Source: Candidatus Moraniibacteriota bacterium
Lineage (GTDB): Bacteria; Patescibacteriota; Minisyncoccia; CAIUEV01
Direction: 5' to 3'
NCBI GenBank assembly: GCA_016867255.1
Contig: VGKB01000017.1
Span: 1-15,274 of the forward strand
DNA length: 15,274 nt
The position numbers and the translations under genes were made by a program. This document shows, one piece after another, positions 1 through 7,371 of this stretch. The notes beneath the pieces were generated by a model. That model was not told where the DNA came from and searched no databases. It was given only the letters and a program-made list of their open reading frames with translations. Position 1 is the stretch's first letter, and the number at the start of each line of letters is the position of its first letter.

Positions 1-1
1 C

Positions 2-1033
2 CTGGAGAAGCGAAGGCAAGCTCTTAGCAGGAACCAGCGTCAAAATCAAAATGTTAATTCCAATGACAATCTGGATAGGGAGATGCCGGATAACAGCAAC
101 AATAATAATAATGCCATAATTAGCAATAATAATGCAAACATTTCTCCGAACAATGCTAACAGCAACAACAGCAACCAAAATAATAATAGCAATATAAACG
201 CCAACGGTAACGCTAACTCAAATGAAAACTTCTTTACTTTTGCTATAATCGGGGATACCCAGAATTTTGAAGAGGATGAAGGAAAAACTCTAACTAAAGC
301 GGCATCAAACATAAAAATAGCTAAGCCGGACATTGTGCTGGCTGTCGGTGATTTAGTTTCCAGTTGCGACAAAAAAGATTGCGCAAAAAAGCTTGCCGGC
401 TGGAAGGAGATTGTTGGCGCTGACTTGTTTGCTAAAACTTATCCCGCTATGGGCAACCACGACCGCAGTTCCGAGGCAGTTTCCGACAAAATCTGGCAGG
501 AATTTTTTTCTTTGCCCGAAAATAGCCCTGAGGGCTATGAGGAACTGACTTACTCTCTTGACTTTAGAAACTCACATTTTGTGATATTAAACAGCGCTAA
601 GCCGGACGAGCATATCGTTAACAAAATTCAGCGAGATTGGCTGGAAAAAGACCTAATCACCACTCAAAAGGAAAATGTGTTTATTCTCTACCACGAACCA
701 GCTTGGCCGGTAAGTGCCAAAATCCACGAGAGTCTTGATTATAATCCTTCTGAACGGGACGCACTTTGGGAAATCTTCAAAAAGCATAAAAGTAAAATAA
801 GAGCGGTGTTTTCCGGCCACGAACACCTTATGAGCCGAAAGGCAGTTGACGGAATTTACCAGTTCGTTATTGGAAATACCAGCGCTTTTAACCACGACGC
901 GCCTAGGGATGGGTTAGCCGAGTACTTCTACCGCGGATATCATTACACCCTGGTAGTTGTTGACGGCGGCAGAATTACAGTCAAAATCTTCACCGTGGAG
1001 GGCAAACTCTTAAATTCTTTCTCTCTGCCCTAA
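2..1033 (+). CDS. Calcineurin-like metallophosphoesterase, Asn-rich linker, 5' partial
   Basis: The reading frame is open from the first bases of the window, so the true start lies upstream; an internal ATG at 83 is probably not the start. Counting from that ATG, residues 4-49 are a low-complexity linker in which about half the residues are Asn. The phosphoesterase domain follows with the binuclear metal motifs in order: GDTQ (D58, with Q60 where many relatives have His), GDL (D90), GNHD (N125, H126), YHEP (H204) and SGHEH (H246, H248). These ligands are complete, so a hydrolase active on phosphate esters is expected; the substrate cannot be read. The linker suggests a catalytic domain tethered to an upstream membrane anchor or other domain and working outside the membrane, which is inference because the N-terminus is missing. 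It ends 101 bases before the aldolase start. Confidence 0.85.
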   Translation: MEKRRQALSRNQRQNQNVNSNDNLDREMPDNSNNNNNAIISNNNANISPNNANSNNSNQNNNSNINANGNANSNENFFTFAIIGDTQNFEEDEGKTLTKAASNIKIAKPDIVLAVGDLVSSCDKKDCAKKLAGWKEIVGADLFAKTYPAMGNHDRSSEAVSDKIWQEFFSLPENSPEGYEELTYSLDFRNSHFVILNSAKPDEHIVNKIQRDWLEKDLITTQKENVFILYHEPAWPVSAKIHESLDYNPSERDALWEIFKKHKSKIRAVFSGHEHLMSRKAVDGIYQFVIGNTSAFNHDAPRDGLAEYFYRGYHYTLVVVDGGRITVKIFTVEGKLLNSFSLP

Positions 1034-1134
1034 ATTTGGACTTCTTAAAACTATTGGTTAAAATCAAAGGGAGCTTATTTTGCGATCGTTCAAAGCGCAC
1101 AATTTTGCCCAAGATAAATATAAAAATCAAAAAA

Positions 1135-1995
1135 ATGCTTGCAAGCGTTAAAGACATATTATCAAAAGCGAAAAGAGAAAACTACGCGGTTGGCGCTTTT
1201 AACGTCTCCAACATGGAAATGGCGCAGGGGGTGGTAATGGCGGCAGTGGAGCGCCGCTCGCCGCTGGTTGTCCAGATAACCGAAAACGCCATGAAGTATG
1301 CCGGCGCGAAAGAGCTTCTTGAGTTAGCCAAAGCTGTGATTACGGAGAGGTCGGAAAACATTCCTGTCGGCCTTAACCTAGACCACGGAAAAACGTTTGA
1401 TATGGTCAGAAGGGCCGTTGAACTTGGTTTTAACGCCGTAATGATTGACGGTTCCCGGCTGTCTTTTTTGGAAAACATTAATCTTACTAAGAGAGTGGTT
1501 GATTTTGCCCACAAGAGCAACATATCCGTGCAGGGAGAGTTGGGGATTGTTCCCTATTTAGGAGAAATTGATGTTACGGAAATTGATTGGAGCAAACTAA
1601 TGACGGACCCTCAAAAAACCAAAGAATTCACGGAAAAGACGGGAGTTGATTCGCTTGCCGTTGCCATCGGCAACGCCCACGGATTTTTCCGGGAGACCGA
1701 GGAGGCGGATTGGGAGAGACTCAAGCAAATTAATCAGCTGACAAATATTCCACTGGTGCTGCACGGAGCTTCGGATTGGGCCAAAGGAAAAGTACTGGCG
1801 GCTATTCAAGGGGGGATAACCTGTTTTAATGTGGATACGGATATCCGTCTGGCTTTTATGCACGAGCTTTGCCGTGCCGCAAATGACAAATGTTCCGTTA
1901 CCGATCCCCGCAAGGTCTTGGGGCCGGCCAGGGACGCCGTCAGAAAAAAAGTGGCTGAAAAGATTAATATTTTCGGCAGCGCGAATAAAGCTTAA
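1135..1995 (+). CDS. fba: Class II fructose-bisphosphate aldolase
   Basis: Zinc-dependent aldolase of the FbaA/KbaY family that interconverts fructose-1,6-bisphosphate with glyceraldehyde-3-phosphate and dihydroxyacetone phosphate in glycolysis. The 286-residue length fits the family. Visible motifs are GAFNVSN near residue 20, LDHG with catalytic D83 and zinc ligand H84, MIDGS, QGELG, AIGNAHG with a zinc-ligand His, LVLHGASD with the third zinc-ligand His, and FNVDTDIR for phosphate binding. I chose ATG 1135 because homologues begin with a short stretch like MLASVKDIL; a TTG at 1036 in the same frame would add 33 basic residues unlike the family. No Shine-Dalgarno is visible; the leader is A-rich. 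Related tagatose-bisphosphate aldolases share these motifs, so substrate preference is not settled by sequence. It converges on prmC with an 8-base gap. Confidence 0.9.
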   Translation: MLASVKDILSKAKRENYAVGAFNVSNMEMAQGVVMAAVERRSPLVVQITENAMKYAGAKELLELAKAVITERSENIPVGLNLDHGKTFDMVRRAVELGFNAVMIDGSRLSFLENINLTKRVVDFAHKSNISVQGELGIVPYLGEIDVTEIDWSKLMTDPQKTKEFTEKTGVDSLAVAIGNAHGFFRETEEADWERLKQINQLTNIPLVLHGASDWAKGKVLAAIQGGITCFNVDTDIRLAFMHELCRAANDKCSVTDPRKVLGPARDAVRKKVAEKINIFGSANKA

Positions 1996-2003
1996 AAACA
2001 TGC

Positions 2004-2930
2004 TCAAATTGATAAGTGAAGAAGTCTGATTCTCTTGTTCAAATCTTGAATAAATCTAAAATTTGAGATTTTTTTATTCAGCGCGCAATATTTTTTTAAA
2101 CGGAGGTAAATTGTCGGTGATATTTCCAGAAATATTTCTGCCTTGAGTTTTAATTTTAATAGTTGGCTTAGCAGCACCAAGATTTTCTCGCAGCCCGTTC
2201 TTCCGCCTAAAAGCGCCTCACGGGGCTCATTTGACACTTCCCCGCTTAAATTTTTGTATTCTTTCCGGGACAAATAAGGAAGATTCGCGGTAATCAGACA
2301 GGGAATATCTTGATTATTTCTGCGTTTGTTGAGGAAATCAAGAAAAGACGATTTAACGAATCCAATTTTGCTGGTCTCTCTTAGTATTTTTTTTGCGTTA
2401 AAGCTGGCAACTTTTAGGGCTTTTTCGCTTTGGTCGGCACCTATGGCCCGGTAATTTAGCTTGAGCCCGGTAAAAAGCTTTGCTAAAGTCACCAGGATGC
2501 ATCCAGAACCGGTGCCAACGTCAATTAACATAAATCTGCGGTTGGAGTTATGAAAACGCTTTAGAACGAGATTATGGACGTATTCAACTAATATTTCGGT
2601 TTCCGGCCGGGGGATTAGCGTATTTTTGTTAACCCTGAAGCTCAAACCGTAAAATTCTTGTTGACCGGTAATATAAGCTAAAGGAATGCCTTGCCGGCGC
2701 TTTTTCAAAAAGTCAGTTAGTTTGGCCTGATCGGAATGGCTTATCTTAGTATTTCCTTTTAAAATGAGTTTTTCCGGCTTCCATTTTTTATAACTTTCAA
2801 TGAGCAATTCAATTTCCCGCCGACCAATTTGGCGGATTTTGCTTGCGGGTGTGCGCAAATATTGAATATCGTTTTCCAGATATTCTATTAGTTCGGCAGT
2901 AATTTTATTCAAATAAGTTTTCCAAGTCAT
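2004..2930 (-). CDS. prmC: Peptide chain release factor N5-glutamine methyltransferase (PrmC/HemK)
   Basis: SAM-dependent enzyme that methylates the glutamine of the GGQ motif in release factors RF1 and RF2, aiding peptide release in translation termination. The 308-residue protein has the small helical N-terminal domain (residues 1-95), the family signature IPRPETEILVE (107-116), the SAM-binding loop DVGTGSGC (137-144) and the substrate-glutamine motif. That last motif reads NLPY (N216-Y219) instead of the usual NPPY; Asn and the second Pro-Tyr are kept. The N-terminal domain and the PRPETE signature argue for PrmC and against an rRNA adenine dimethylase, which also carries NLPY. The start is ATG at 2930 with no obvious Shine-Dalgarno. 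The gene is not beside prfA, its frequent partner elsewhere. It is divergent from mnmA across a repeat-bearing intergenic region. Confidence 0.92.
   Translation of the reverse strand: MTWKTYLNKITAELIEYLENDIQYLRTPASKIRQIGRREIELLIESYKKWKPEKLILKGNTKISHSDQAKLTDFLKKRRQGIPLAYITGQQEFYGLSFRVNKNTLIPRPETEILVEYVHNLVLKRFHNSNRRFMLIDVGTGSGCILVTLAKLFTGLKLNYRAIGADQSEKALKVASFNAKKILRETSKIGFVKSSFLDFLNKRRNNQDIPCLITANLPYLSRKEYKNLSGEVSNEPREALLGGRTGCEKILVLLSQLLKLKLKAEIFLEISPTIYLRLKKYCALNKKISNFRFIQDLNKRIRLLHLSI
2052..2075 (+). terminator. Possible terminator for the aldolase transcript
   Basis: An AT-rich hairpin (arms AAATCT and AGATTT at 2052-2057 and 2066-2071, with two further inner pairs) runs into a T tract on the plus strand. 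It lies inside the 3' end of the convergent prmC gene, which is common where genes are only 8 bases apart. The stem is weak, so this is tentative. Confidence 0.35.
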
Positions 2931-2939
2931 TTGGTTCCG

Positions 2940-3011
2940 TTGTCATCCCCCGCCACGGCGGGCAGGCAGCTGGAGTTTACCCCCTGCTTCAGCACAGGGC
3001 TGGAATGACAA
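2940..3011. repeat. 72-bp REP/MITE-like element with terminal inverted repeats
   Basis: The element is bounded by TTGTCATCCC (2940-2949) and GGAATGACAA (3002-3011), which match as inverted repeats at 9 of 10 positions. Inside are a GC-rich hairpin, CCCGCC-ac-GGCGGG (2949-2962), and a second stem, CCCTG/CAGGG (2982-2999). It encodes nothing and fills most of the gap between the divergent prmC and mnmA genes. The GTCATYCC...GGAATGAC ends resemble dispersed intergenic palindromes known from several bacterial groups. Copy number cannot be judged from one window. Confidence 0.6.
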
Positions 3012-3026
3012 ATAATTTACATTTTG

Positions 3027-3050
3027 ATTATTAATCCTTACATTAATAAT
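3027..3050. promoter_or_regulatory. AT-rich perfect palindrome upstream of mnmA
   Basis: Nine-base arms ATTATTAAT (3027-3035) and ATTAATAAT (3042-3050) are exact inverted repeats around a 6-base spacer, ending 26 bases before the mnmA start. The same stretch offers weak promoter elements for mnmA: TTTACA at 3017-3022 and, 17 bases on, TACATT. The palindrome could be an operator or only an AT-rich promoter region; the sequence does not decide. Confidence 0.35.
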
Positions 3051-3076
3051 GTTTAACATCAAGTCTGTAAAAAGCT

Positions 3077-4177
3077 ATGAAACAGAAAGTGGCGCTGGCC
3101 ATGTCGGGCGGAATAGATTCGTCAGTATCGGCCTTTTTACTCAAAAAAGAAGGGTATGCCGTAACCGGATTTTTCATTAAATTCTGGTCTGACCCGCTGT
3201 ACCCAGCTGAAAGAGAAAATAGCTGCTGCAATAGAGAGTCTTTAGAAAGCGCCCGCGCGGTCGCCGGAGAGCTAAAGATTCCTTTTCACGTTATTTCCGC
3301 AAGGAGGTTTTTCAAGAAGGCCGTAGTGGATGATTTTATTGCTCAATTCAAGGATTATAAAACCCCCAACCCCTGTGTGCGCTGCAACGAGCTTATCAAA
3401 TTTGGCTGGTTTTTGCGATTTGCCGATTCGCTGGGCTTTGAAAGAGTCGCCACCGGCCATTATTGTCAGGTAAAAAAAGACCGTAATGGTGTTTGTCATC
3501 TCCAAAAAGGCGTGGATCCGACTAAAGACCAAAGTTACTTTCTTTACCGCTTAAACCAGGGTCAGCTGGCGAAAGTGTTATTTCCCGTGGGAAAATACAA
3601 TAAAAAACAAGTTTGGAAGATTGCCAATTTGAATAAAATAAGAATCCGCAACGCCAAAGAAAGCCAAGAAATCTGTTTTATTCGCGATCGGGATTATAGG
3701 GATTTTTTAGTTAGATACTTGGCTAAAGGATATTTTAAGCCGGGTAACATTATCAATGTTAAAGGAAGTGTCATTGGCCGCCACGAAGGGCTGCTCAGGT
3801 ACACGGTCGGCCAGCGCAAGGGAGTTGAGATAAAAGGCGTCAAAAATGAAAACAAAAAACCGCTTTACGTAGTTGGCTTCAACGTTAAGAATAATGAATT
3901 AATCGTAGGCGAAGATAAGCTAGTTTACCAAAAGACTATGCCGGTGGAGAAGTTGAGCTGGACTTCTGATTGGGCCGAGAAACAAGCTTTCGGCGCTAAA
4001 AATATTCAGGTGGGAATTCGCTACCACCATAAAACGGTTGCCTGTAAGATTAAACGACAAGCCAAAGACAAATTGCTAGTAACTTTTTATAAACCCCAGC
4101 GGGCGATTACCCCCGGCCAATCCGCCGTTTTCTACAAAGGAAACGAAGTTCTGGGCGGCGGCTTTATCTTGTTATAG
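3077..4177 (+). CDS. mnmA: tRNA-specific 2-thiouridylase MnmA
   Basis: Catalyses ATP-dependent thiolation of U34 in the anticodons of tRNA-Lys, tRNA-Glu and tRNA-Gln in the cytoplasm, with sulfur relayed from a cysteine desulfurase. The 366-residue length is normal. The PP-loop SGGIDSS lies at residues 10-16, followed by CNRESLESAR (51-60), PNPCVRCNE with catalytic Cys100 (and C103), ATGHY, KDQSYFLYRL, LFPVGKYNK and ESQEICFI with Cys200, the second active-site cysteine that carries the persulfide. HEGLLRYTVGQRKG opens the C-terminal beta-barrel region. Start ATG 3077 places the PP-loop as in homologues; no clear Shine-Dalgarno precedes it. The gene ends 19 bases before the promoter of the next unit. 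Confidence 0.95.
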   Translation: MKQKVALAMSGGIDSSVSAFLLKKEGYAVTGFFIKFWSDPLYPAERENSCCNRESLESARAVAGELKIPFHVISARRFFKKAVVDDFIAQFKDYKTPNPCVRCNELIKFGWFLRFADSLGFERVATGHYCQVKKDRNGVCHLQKGVDPTKDQSYFLYRLNQGQLAKVLFPVGKYNKKQVWKIANLNKIRIRNAKESQEICFIRDRDYRDFLVRYLAKGYFKPGNIINVKGSVIGRHEGLLRYTVGQRKGVEIKGVKNENKKPLYVVGFNVKNNELIVGEDKLVYQKTMPVEKLSWTSDWAEKQAFGAKNIQVGIRYHHKTVACKIKRQAKDKLLVTFYKPQRAITPGQSAVFYKGNEVLGGGFILL

Positions 4178-4195
4178 CGTAAAGCCATAGCAGGC

Positions 4196-4224
4196 TTGAC
4201 TAACTTTTTATCTTGATTTTTAAT
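4196..4224 (+). promoter_or_regulatory. Sigma70-type promoter of the spermidine-synthase-like gene
   Basis: The -35 box TTGACT (4196-4201, 5 of 6) and the -10 box TTTAAT (4219-4224, 5 of 6) are separated by exactly 17 bases. This gives a leader of about 48 bases before the ATG at 4279. It is one of the best-formed promoters in the window. Confidence 0.6.
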
Positions 4225-4242
4225 ACTTCGATAGCTAAAAAA

Positions 4243-4255
4243 CGGGCTTCGCCCG
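4243..4255 (+). other. Small GC hairpin in the 5' leader
   Basis: CGGGC-ttc-GCCCG forms a 5-bp stem between an A-rich run and the Shine-Dalgarno. It is not followed by a T tract, so it is unlikely to be a strong terminator for mnmA. It may be a leader structure that stabilises or modulates the downstream mRNA. Confidence 0.4.
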
Positions 4256-4278
4256 AAATATTTCCAAGGGGGTGTGAA

Positions 4279-5028
4279 ATGTCAAAGTTCATTAAATTTA
4301 ACAGAAAGAGCGGCCACAGCTTCGTAGAAATTCCTCTCTTTGGAAGGGAGGGAACAAGATCAGTACGTGTTAAGAACATCCTCTATGACAAGAAATCCTC
4401 GTTTCAAGAAATTCTTATCGTGGAAACGCCCGACGGAGACAGAGTCTTTTTTCTTGACGGCGTGGTCCAGTGTTCACTGCGGTGGAGTTGGGTATACGAT
4501 AAAATGGCCTTAATCCCCATGTCATCTATCGATAGTGAACTTCTCGTTTTGGGAGGAGGCGACGGGGACATCGTTCGCTTGGCGAACGCGATTAATCCGG
4601 ATCTGAATATTACTTTAGTCGAGCTGGATTCGGCTGTAATAGACGCGAGCAGCGAAAATTTTGGTCCATTGCCGAAGAACGTTGATCTTGTCGTCGGAGA
4701 CGCCCTTGAGTTTCTAAGAAATTACGATGGAGAAGGCTTTCATGGGATAGTGTCAGATCTTACCGACACTCCGATCGGGACGAAAGGCAAAAAACAATAC
4801 GAGAGATTCTACTCTGAAGTAGTTGAGCTTTGTTGGGGAGTTTTAGGTTGGGACGGTTGGATCAGTATTCAGGCCGGTCCACCGAAGGTACCAAAAGGCA
4901 GATTTGACAGCAATAAATTCCTCCGTGAGTTGCTGGCTCGAAAGGGGTTTGAGCGGATTACAACCACCGCCCATTATGTACCAATATACTTTGAAGATTG
5001 GTCTATTGTGTGCGGCTGGAAACTGTAG
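4279..5028 (+). CDS. Spermidine synthase-like aminopropyltransferase family protein
   Basis: A 249-residue Rossmann-fold protein of the spermidine synthase family, whose known members transfer an aminopropyl group from decarboxylated SAM to a diamine. Visible are an N-terminal beta-strand region (FQEILIVET, FFLDGVVQ), the nucleotide loop LGGGDGD (91-97), VELD (E115), VGDA (D141) and SDLTDTPIG (D160, at the catalytic Asp position). The usual DEFxYHE segment is replaced by a Trp-rich SLRWSWVYDK (67-76), so substrate binding may differ. Start ATG 4279 is favoured by a Shine-Dalgarno AAGGGGGTG (4267-4275), rare among its neighbours; an in-frame TTG at 4213 is rejected. It has its own promoter and terminator and no speD or other polyamine gene nearby. 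The family is confident, but true spermidine synthase activity is not. Confidence 0.78.
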   Translation: MSKFIKFNRKSGHSFVEIPLFGREGTRSVRVKNILYDKKSSFQEILIVETPDGDRVFFLDGVVQCSLRWSWVYDKMALIPMSSIDSELLVLGGGDGDIVRLANAINPDLNITLVELDSAVIDASSENFGPLPKNVDLVVGDALEFLRNYDGEGFHGIVSDLTDTPIGTKGKKQYERFYSEVVELCWGVLGWDGWISIQAGPPKVPKGRFDSNKFLRELLARKGFERITTTAHYVPIYFEDWSIVCGWKL

Positions 5029-5055
5029 TTGCAAACGCAGAAGACGATAAAACAG

Positions 5056-5083
5056 AAGGACGGTTTGAAATATAACCGTCCTT
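5056..5083. terminator. Bidirectional intrinsic terminator
   Basis: Perfect 10-bp arms AAGGACGGTT (5056-5065) and AACCGTCCTT (5074-5083) enclose an 8-base loop. The hairpin sits between the convergent spermidine-synthase-like gene and copA and touches the copA stop codon. An A-rich flank on the left gives a U-rich tail on the minus strand; the plus-strand tail is only moderately T-rich. Confidence 0.7.
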
Positions 5084-7353
5084 TAGAATTTATAGCGTTT
5101 CATTAGGAGGGTGTTGAGCACGACGCTCACCGAGGAAAAGGCCATGGCGGCGGCGGCGATGCTGGGATTCAAAAGCCAGCCAGTGAGCGGATAAAGCACG
5201 CCGGCAGCTACCGGGATGGTTACCACGTTATAGAAAAAAGCCCAAAAAAGATTCTGTTTAATTTTGCGGGAAGTAAAGCCGCTTAACTTGATGGCTCTGA
5301 CCACATCCCTCAAATCGTCTTTTACCAGCACAATACTGCCAGTTTCCATGGCAATATCCGTGCCGCTTCCCAGAGCAATCCCCACATCCGCCTGAGCTAG
5401 AGCGGGAGCATCATTAATGCCATCTCCGATCATCGCTACCGTGTTGCCCTTTTCTTGTATTTTTTTAATCTCGGCAGATTTTTCTTGAGGCAGAACCTCA
5501 GCTAAAACCTTGTTTGCACCCACTTTTTTGGCGATTGCCTTCCCAACCCGTCCGTTATCACCAGTAATAATAAAGACTTTTTTTCCCATGGATTGGAGCG
5601 AGCTGACCGTCTCTCTAGCAGTTTCTTTAAGGGTATCAGCAATAGCAAGAATGCCCAAAATACTTTTTCCCTGAGCTAAAATTACGGCTGTTTTTCCTTG
5701 GTTTTCCAGCTTTTCCAGTTTATTTTCTATTTTGTCAGTACTGATATCATTTTCCGCCAGCAATTTTCTGGTTCCCAAATAAATCTTCTTGCCTTTGAGC
5801 AATGCTTCAACACCTTTCCCGGGAATTACTTTAAATTTATCAACTTTTTCCAGTTCTATGTTTTCTTGCTTGGCTTTCTCCACGATTGCCTGCGCTAACG
5901 GGTGTTCAGAATTCTTTTCCACCGAGGCTGCTAGTTGAATTATCTTGCTGTCTACTGCCCACTGATTACTGCCCGCTGGTATTATGTCTGTTACCATCGG
6001 CTCGCCCCCAGTGAGTGTCCCTGTTTTGTCAAAAACAATTGTATTCAGTTTTTCCGCTTTTTCTAGAGCGTTAACATCCTTTATCAAAATCCCTCTTTGG
6101 GCAGCCATCCCTGTTCCCATTACGATTGCGGTTGGCGTAGCCAGTCCCAAGGCGCAGGGGCAAGCGATAATCAATACGGTAATTAAACTAGAAACCGCGA
6201 ATGACAATGGCTGACCGGTGATTAGCCAAAAAGCAAAAGACAAAAAAGCAATTAAGATTACTACCGGCACGAAATAAAAAGCGATTTTATCAGCCAAAAC
6301 CTGGTATCGCGCTTTGCCGCCCAAGGCTTCTTCCACCACTTTAATGATTTGGGCCAGCATTGTTTCACTGCCAATTTTCTCCGCTTTGAATTTCAACACG
6401 CCAGTTTTGTTGATAGTGGCGCCGATAACCAAATTGCCCTTTTTCTTCTCTACCGGAACGCTTTCACCCGTAATCACTTTTTCATCTACTCCTGAATAAC
6501 CTTCAGTTACTGTTCCATCCACCGGGATTTTTTCGCCCGGTTTGACTAATACAATATCACCCACCTTAACTTCCGCAATGGGAATTTTTTCTTCCCGTCC
6601 GCTCCTTATCACCGTAGCCATTTTGGCGGAGAGCCCCATTAATTTTTTTATCGCTTCGTTAGTTTTTCCCCTAGTCAATATTTCTAGATATCTTCCGAGT
6701 AAAATGAATATCAAAATAAAGGCGGCGCTGTCGTAGTAAAGATATTCCGCGAGGCCTGTTTCAATATTCAGAAAGTTAGTTGCTGATATGAACAGACTGT
6801 AAAAATAAGCGACAGCCGTGCCCAAAAAAATCAAGGAATCCATACCGGGATTGAGCGAGAACAGCTCTTTTATGCCGTTTTTCCAGATGTTCCGACCAGC
6901 AAAGATGACCAGCGTTGATAGTCCAAACTGGATAAATAAGGCATAATTTTCCAATATTTGGGATATTGGTATTTTAAAGATGTCACTTATTGCGAAATAT
7001 AAAAGAGGCAAGCCAAGGGCTAAGGCGATCCAAAATTTTTTCTTGGCGCTTATGATCTCTTGGTTATTTTGGCTTGAATCCGTCTTGCTGTGTTTATGTT
7101 GACGATCCTCTCCGGGATAAACCGCGTCAGGATTATTTTCCGTAACTCCGTATCCAATGTCCTTGACTTTGTCTTTTATTTTGTCAGGGCTTGTTTTTTC
7201 CGGATTAAACTCAACTGCTAAAGTGCCCAAAGCAAAATTAACGTTGGCGGAAATAATTCCCTCCTCTTTTTTTAGGGCTTTTTCAATTTTAAGTACGCAA
7301 GAAGCGCAATGGATGCCGGATACTTTTAAATTTAATTTTTGGTTAGAATCCAT
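5083..7353 (-). CDS. copA: Cu(I)-translocating P1B-type ATPase
   Basis: ATP-driven pump that exports Cu(I) across the cytoplasmic membrane. The 756-residue protein starts with an HMA metal-binding domain (GIHCASC, C16 and C19) and a His-containing spacer (residues 80-100). Membrane helices follow, with the actuator motif TGES (295-298), the transport site CPC (398-400), phosphorylation site DKTGT (D442), the P1B-specific HP pair (H484-P485) and hinge GDGINDAP (643-650). The last helices carry YN and MAFSS, the signature of the Cu(I) subgroup P1B-1. The set is complete and nothing is truncated. It is the third gene of the csoR operon, starting 18 bases after the upstream stop, and is expected to be induced by copper through CsoR. 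Some relatives move Ag(I) as well. Confidence 0.96.
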   Translation of the reverse strand: MDSNQKLNLKVSGIHCASCVLKIEKALKKEEGIISANVNFALGTLAVEFNPEKTSPDKIKDKVKDIGYGVTENNPDAVYPGEDRQHKHSKTDSSQNNQEIISAKKKFWIALALGLPLLYFAISDIFKIPISQILENYALFIQFGLSTLVIFAGRNIWKNGIKELFSLNPGMDSLIFLGTAVAYFYSLFISATNFLNIETGLAEYLYYDSAAFILIFILLGRYLEILTRGKTNEAIKKLMGLSAKMATVIRSGREEKIPIAEVKVGDIVLVKPGEKIPVDGTVTEGYSGVDEKVITGESVPVEKKKGNLVIGATINKTGVLKFKAEKIGSETMLAQIIKVVEEALGGKARYQVLADKIAFYFVPVVILIAFLSFAFWLITGQPLSFAVSSLITVLIIACPCALGLATPTAIVMGTGMAAQRGILIKDVNALEKAEKLNTIVFDKTGTLTGGEPMVTDIIPAGSNQWAVDSKIIQLAASVEKNSEHPLAQAIVEKAKQENIELEKVDKFKVIPGKGVEALLKGKKIYLGTRKLLAENDISTDKIENKLEKLENQGKTAVILAQGKSILGILAIADTLKETARETVSSLQSMGKKVFIITGDNGRVGKAIAKKVGANKVLAEVLPQEKSAEIKKIQEKGNTVAMIGDGINDAPALAQADVGIALGSGTDIAMETGSIVLVKDDLRDVVRAIKLSGFTSRKIKQNLFWAFFYNVVTIPVAAGVLYPLTGWLLNPSIAAAAMAFSSVSVVLNTLLMKRYKF

Positions 7354-7371
7354 AATCGTTTGAGTAAAAGT

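Noticed and set aside
46..372. 108-codon minus-strand Leu-rich open frame
   Set aside because: It is the antisense of Asn codons in the phosphoesterase linker; AAT/AAC read backwards give ATT/GTT-type and shifted Leu-rich frames.
1036..1134. N-terminal extension of the aldolase from a TTG codon
   Set aside because: The extra 33 residues are basic and unlike class II aldolases, whose conserved start coincides with ATG 1135.
2004..2930. rRNA adenine dimethylase suggested by the NLPY motif
   Set aside because: The PRPETE signature, DVGTGSG loop and helical N-terminal domain identify PrmC.
2940..3011. CRISPR-like or attachment site
   Set aside because: Only one copy is present, with no spaced direct repeats, integrase or cas genes; the terminal inverted repeats fit a REP/MITE-like element better.
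4213..4278. TTG start for the spermidine-synthase-like gene
   Set aside because: It lies inside the predicted -10/-35 region, and the strong Shine-Dalgarno points to ATG 4279.
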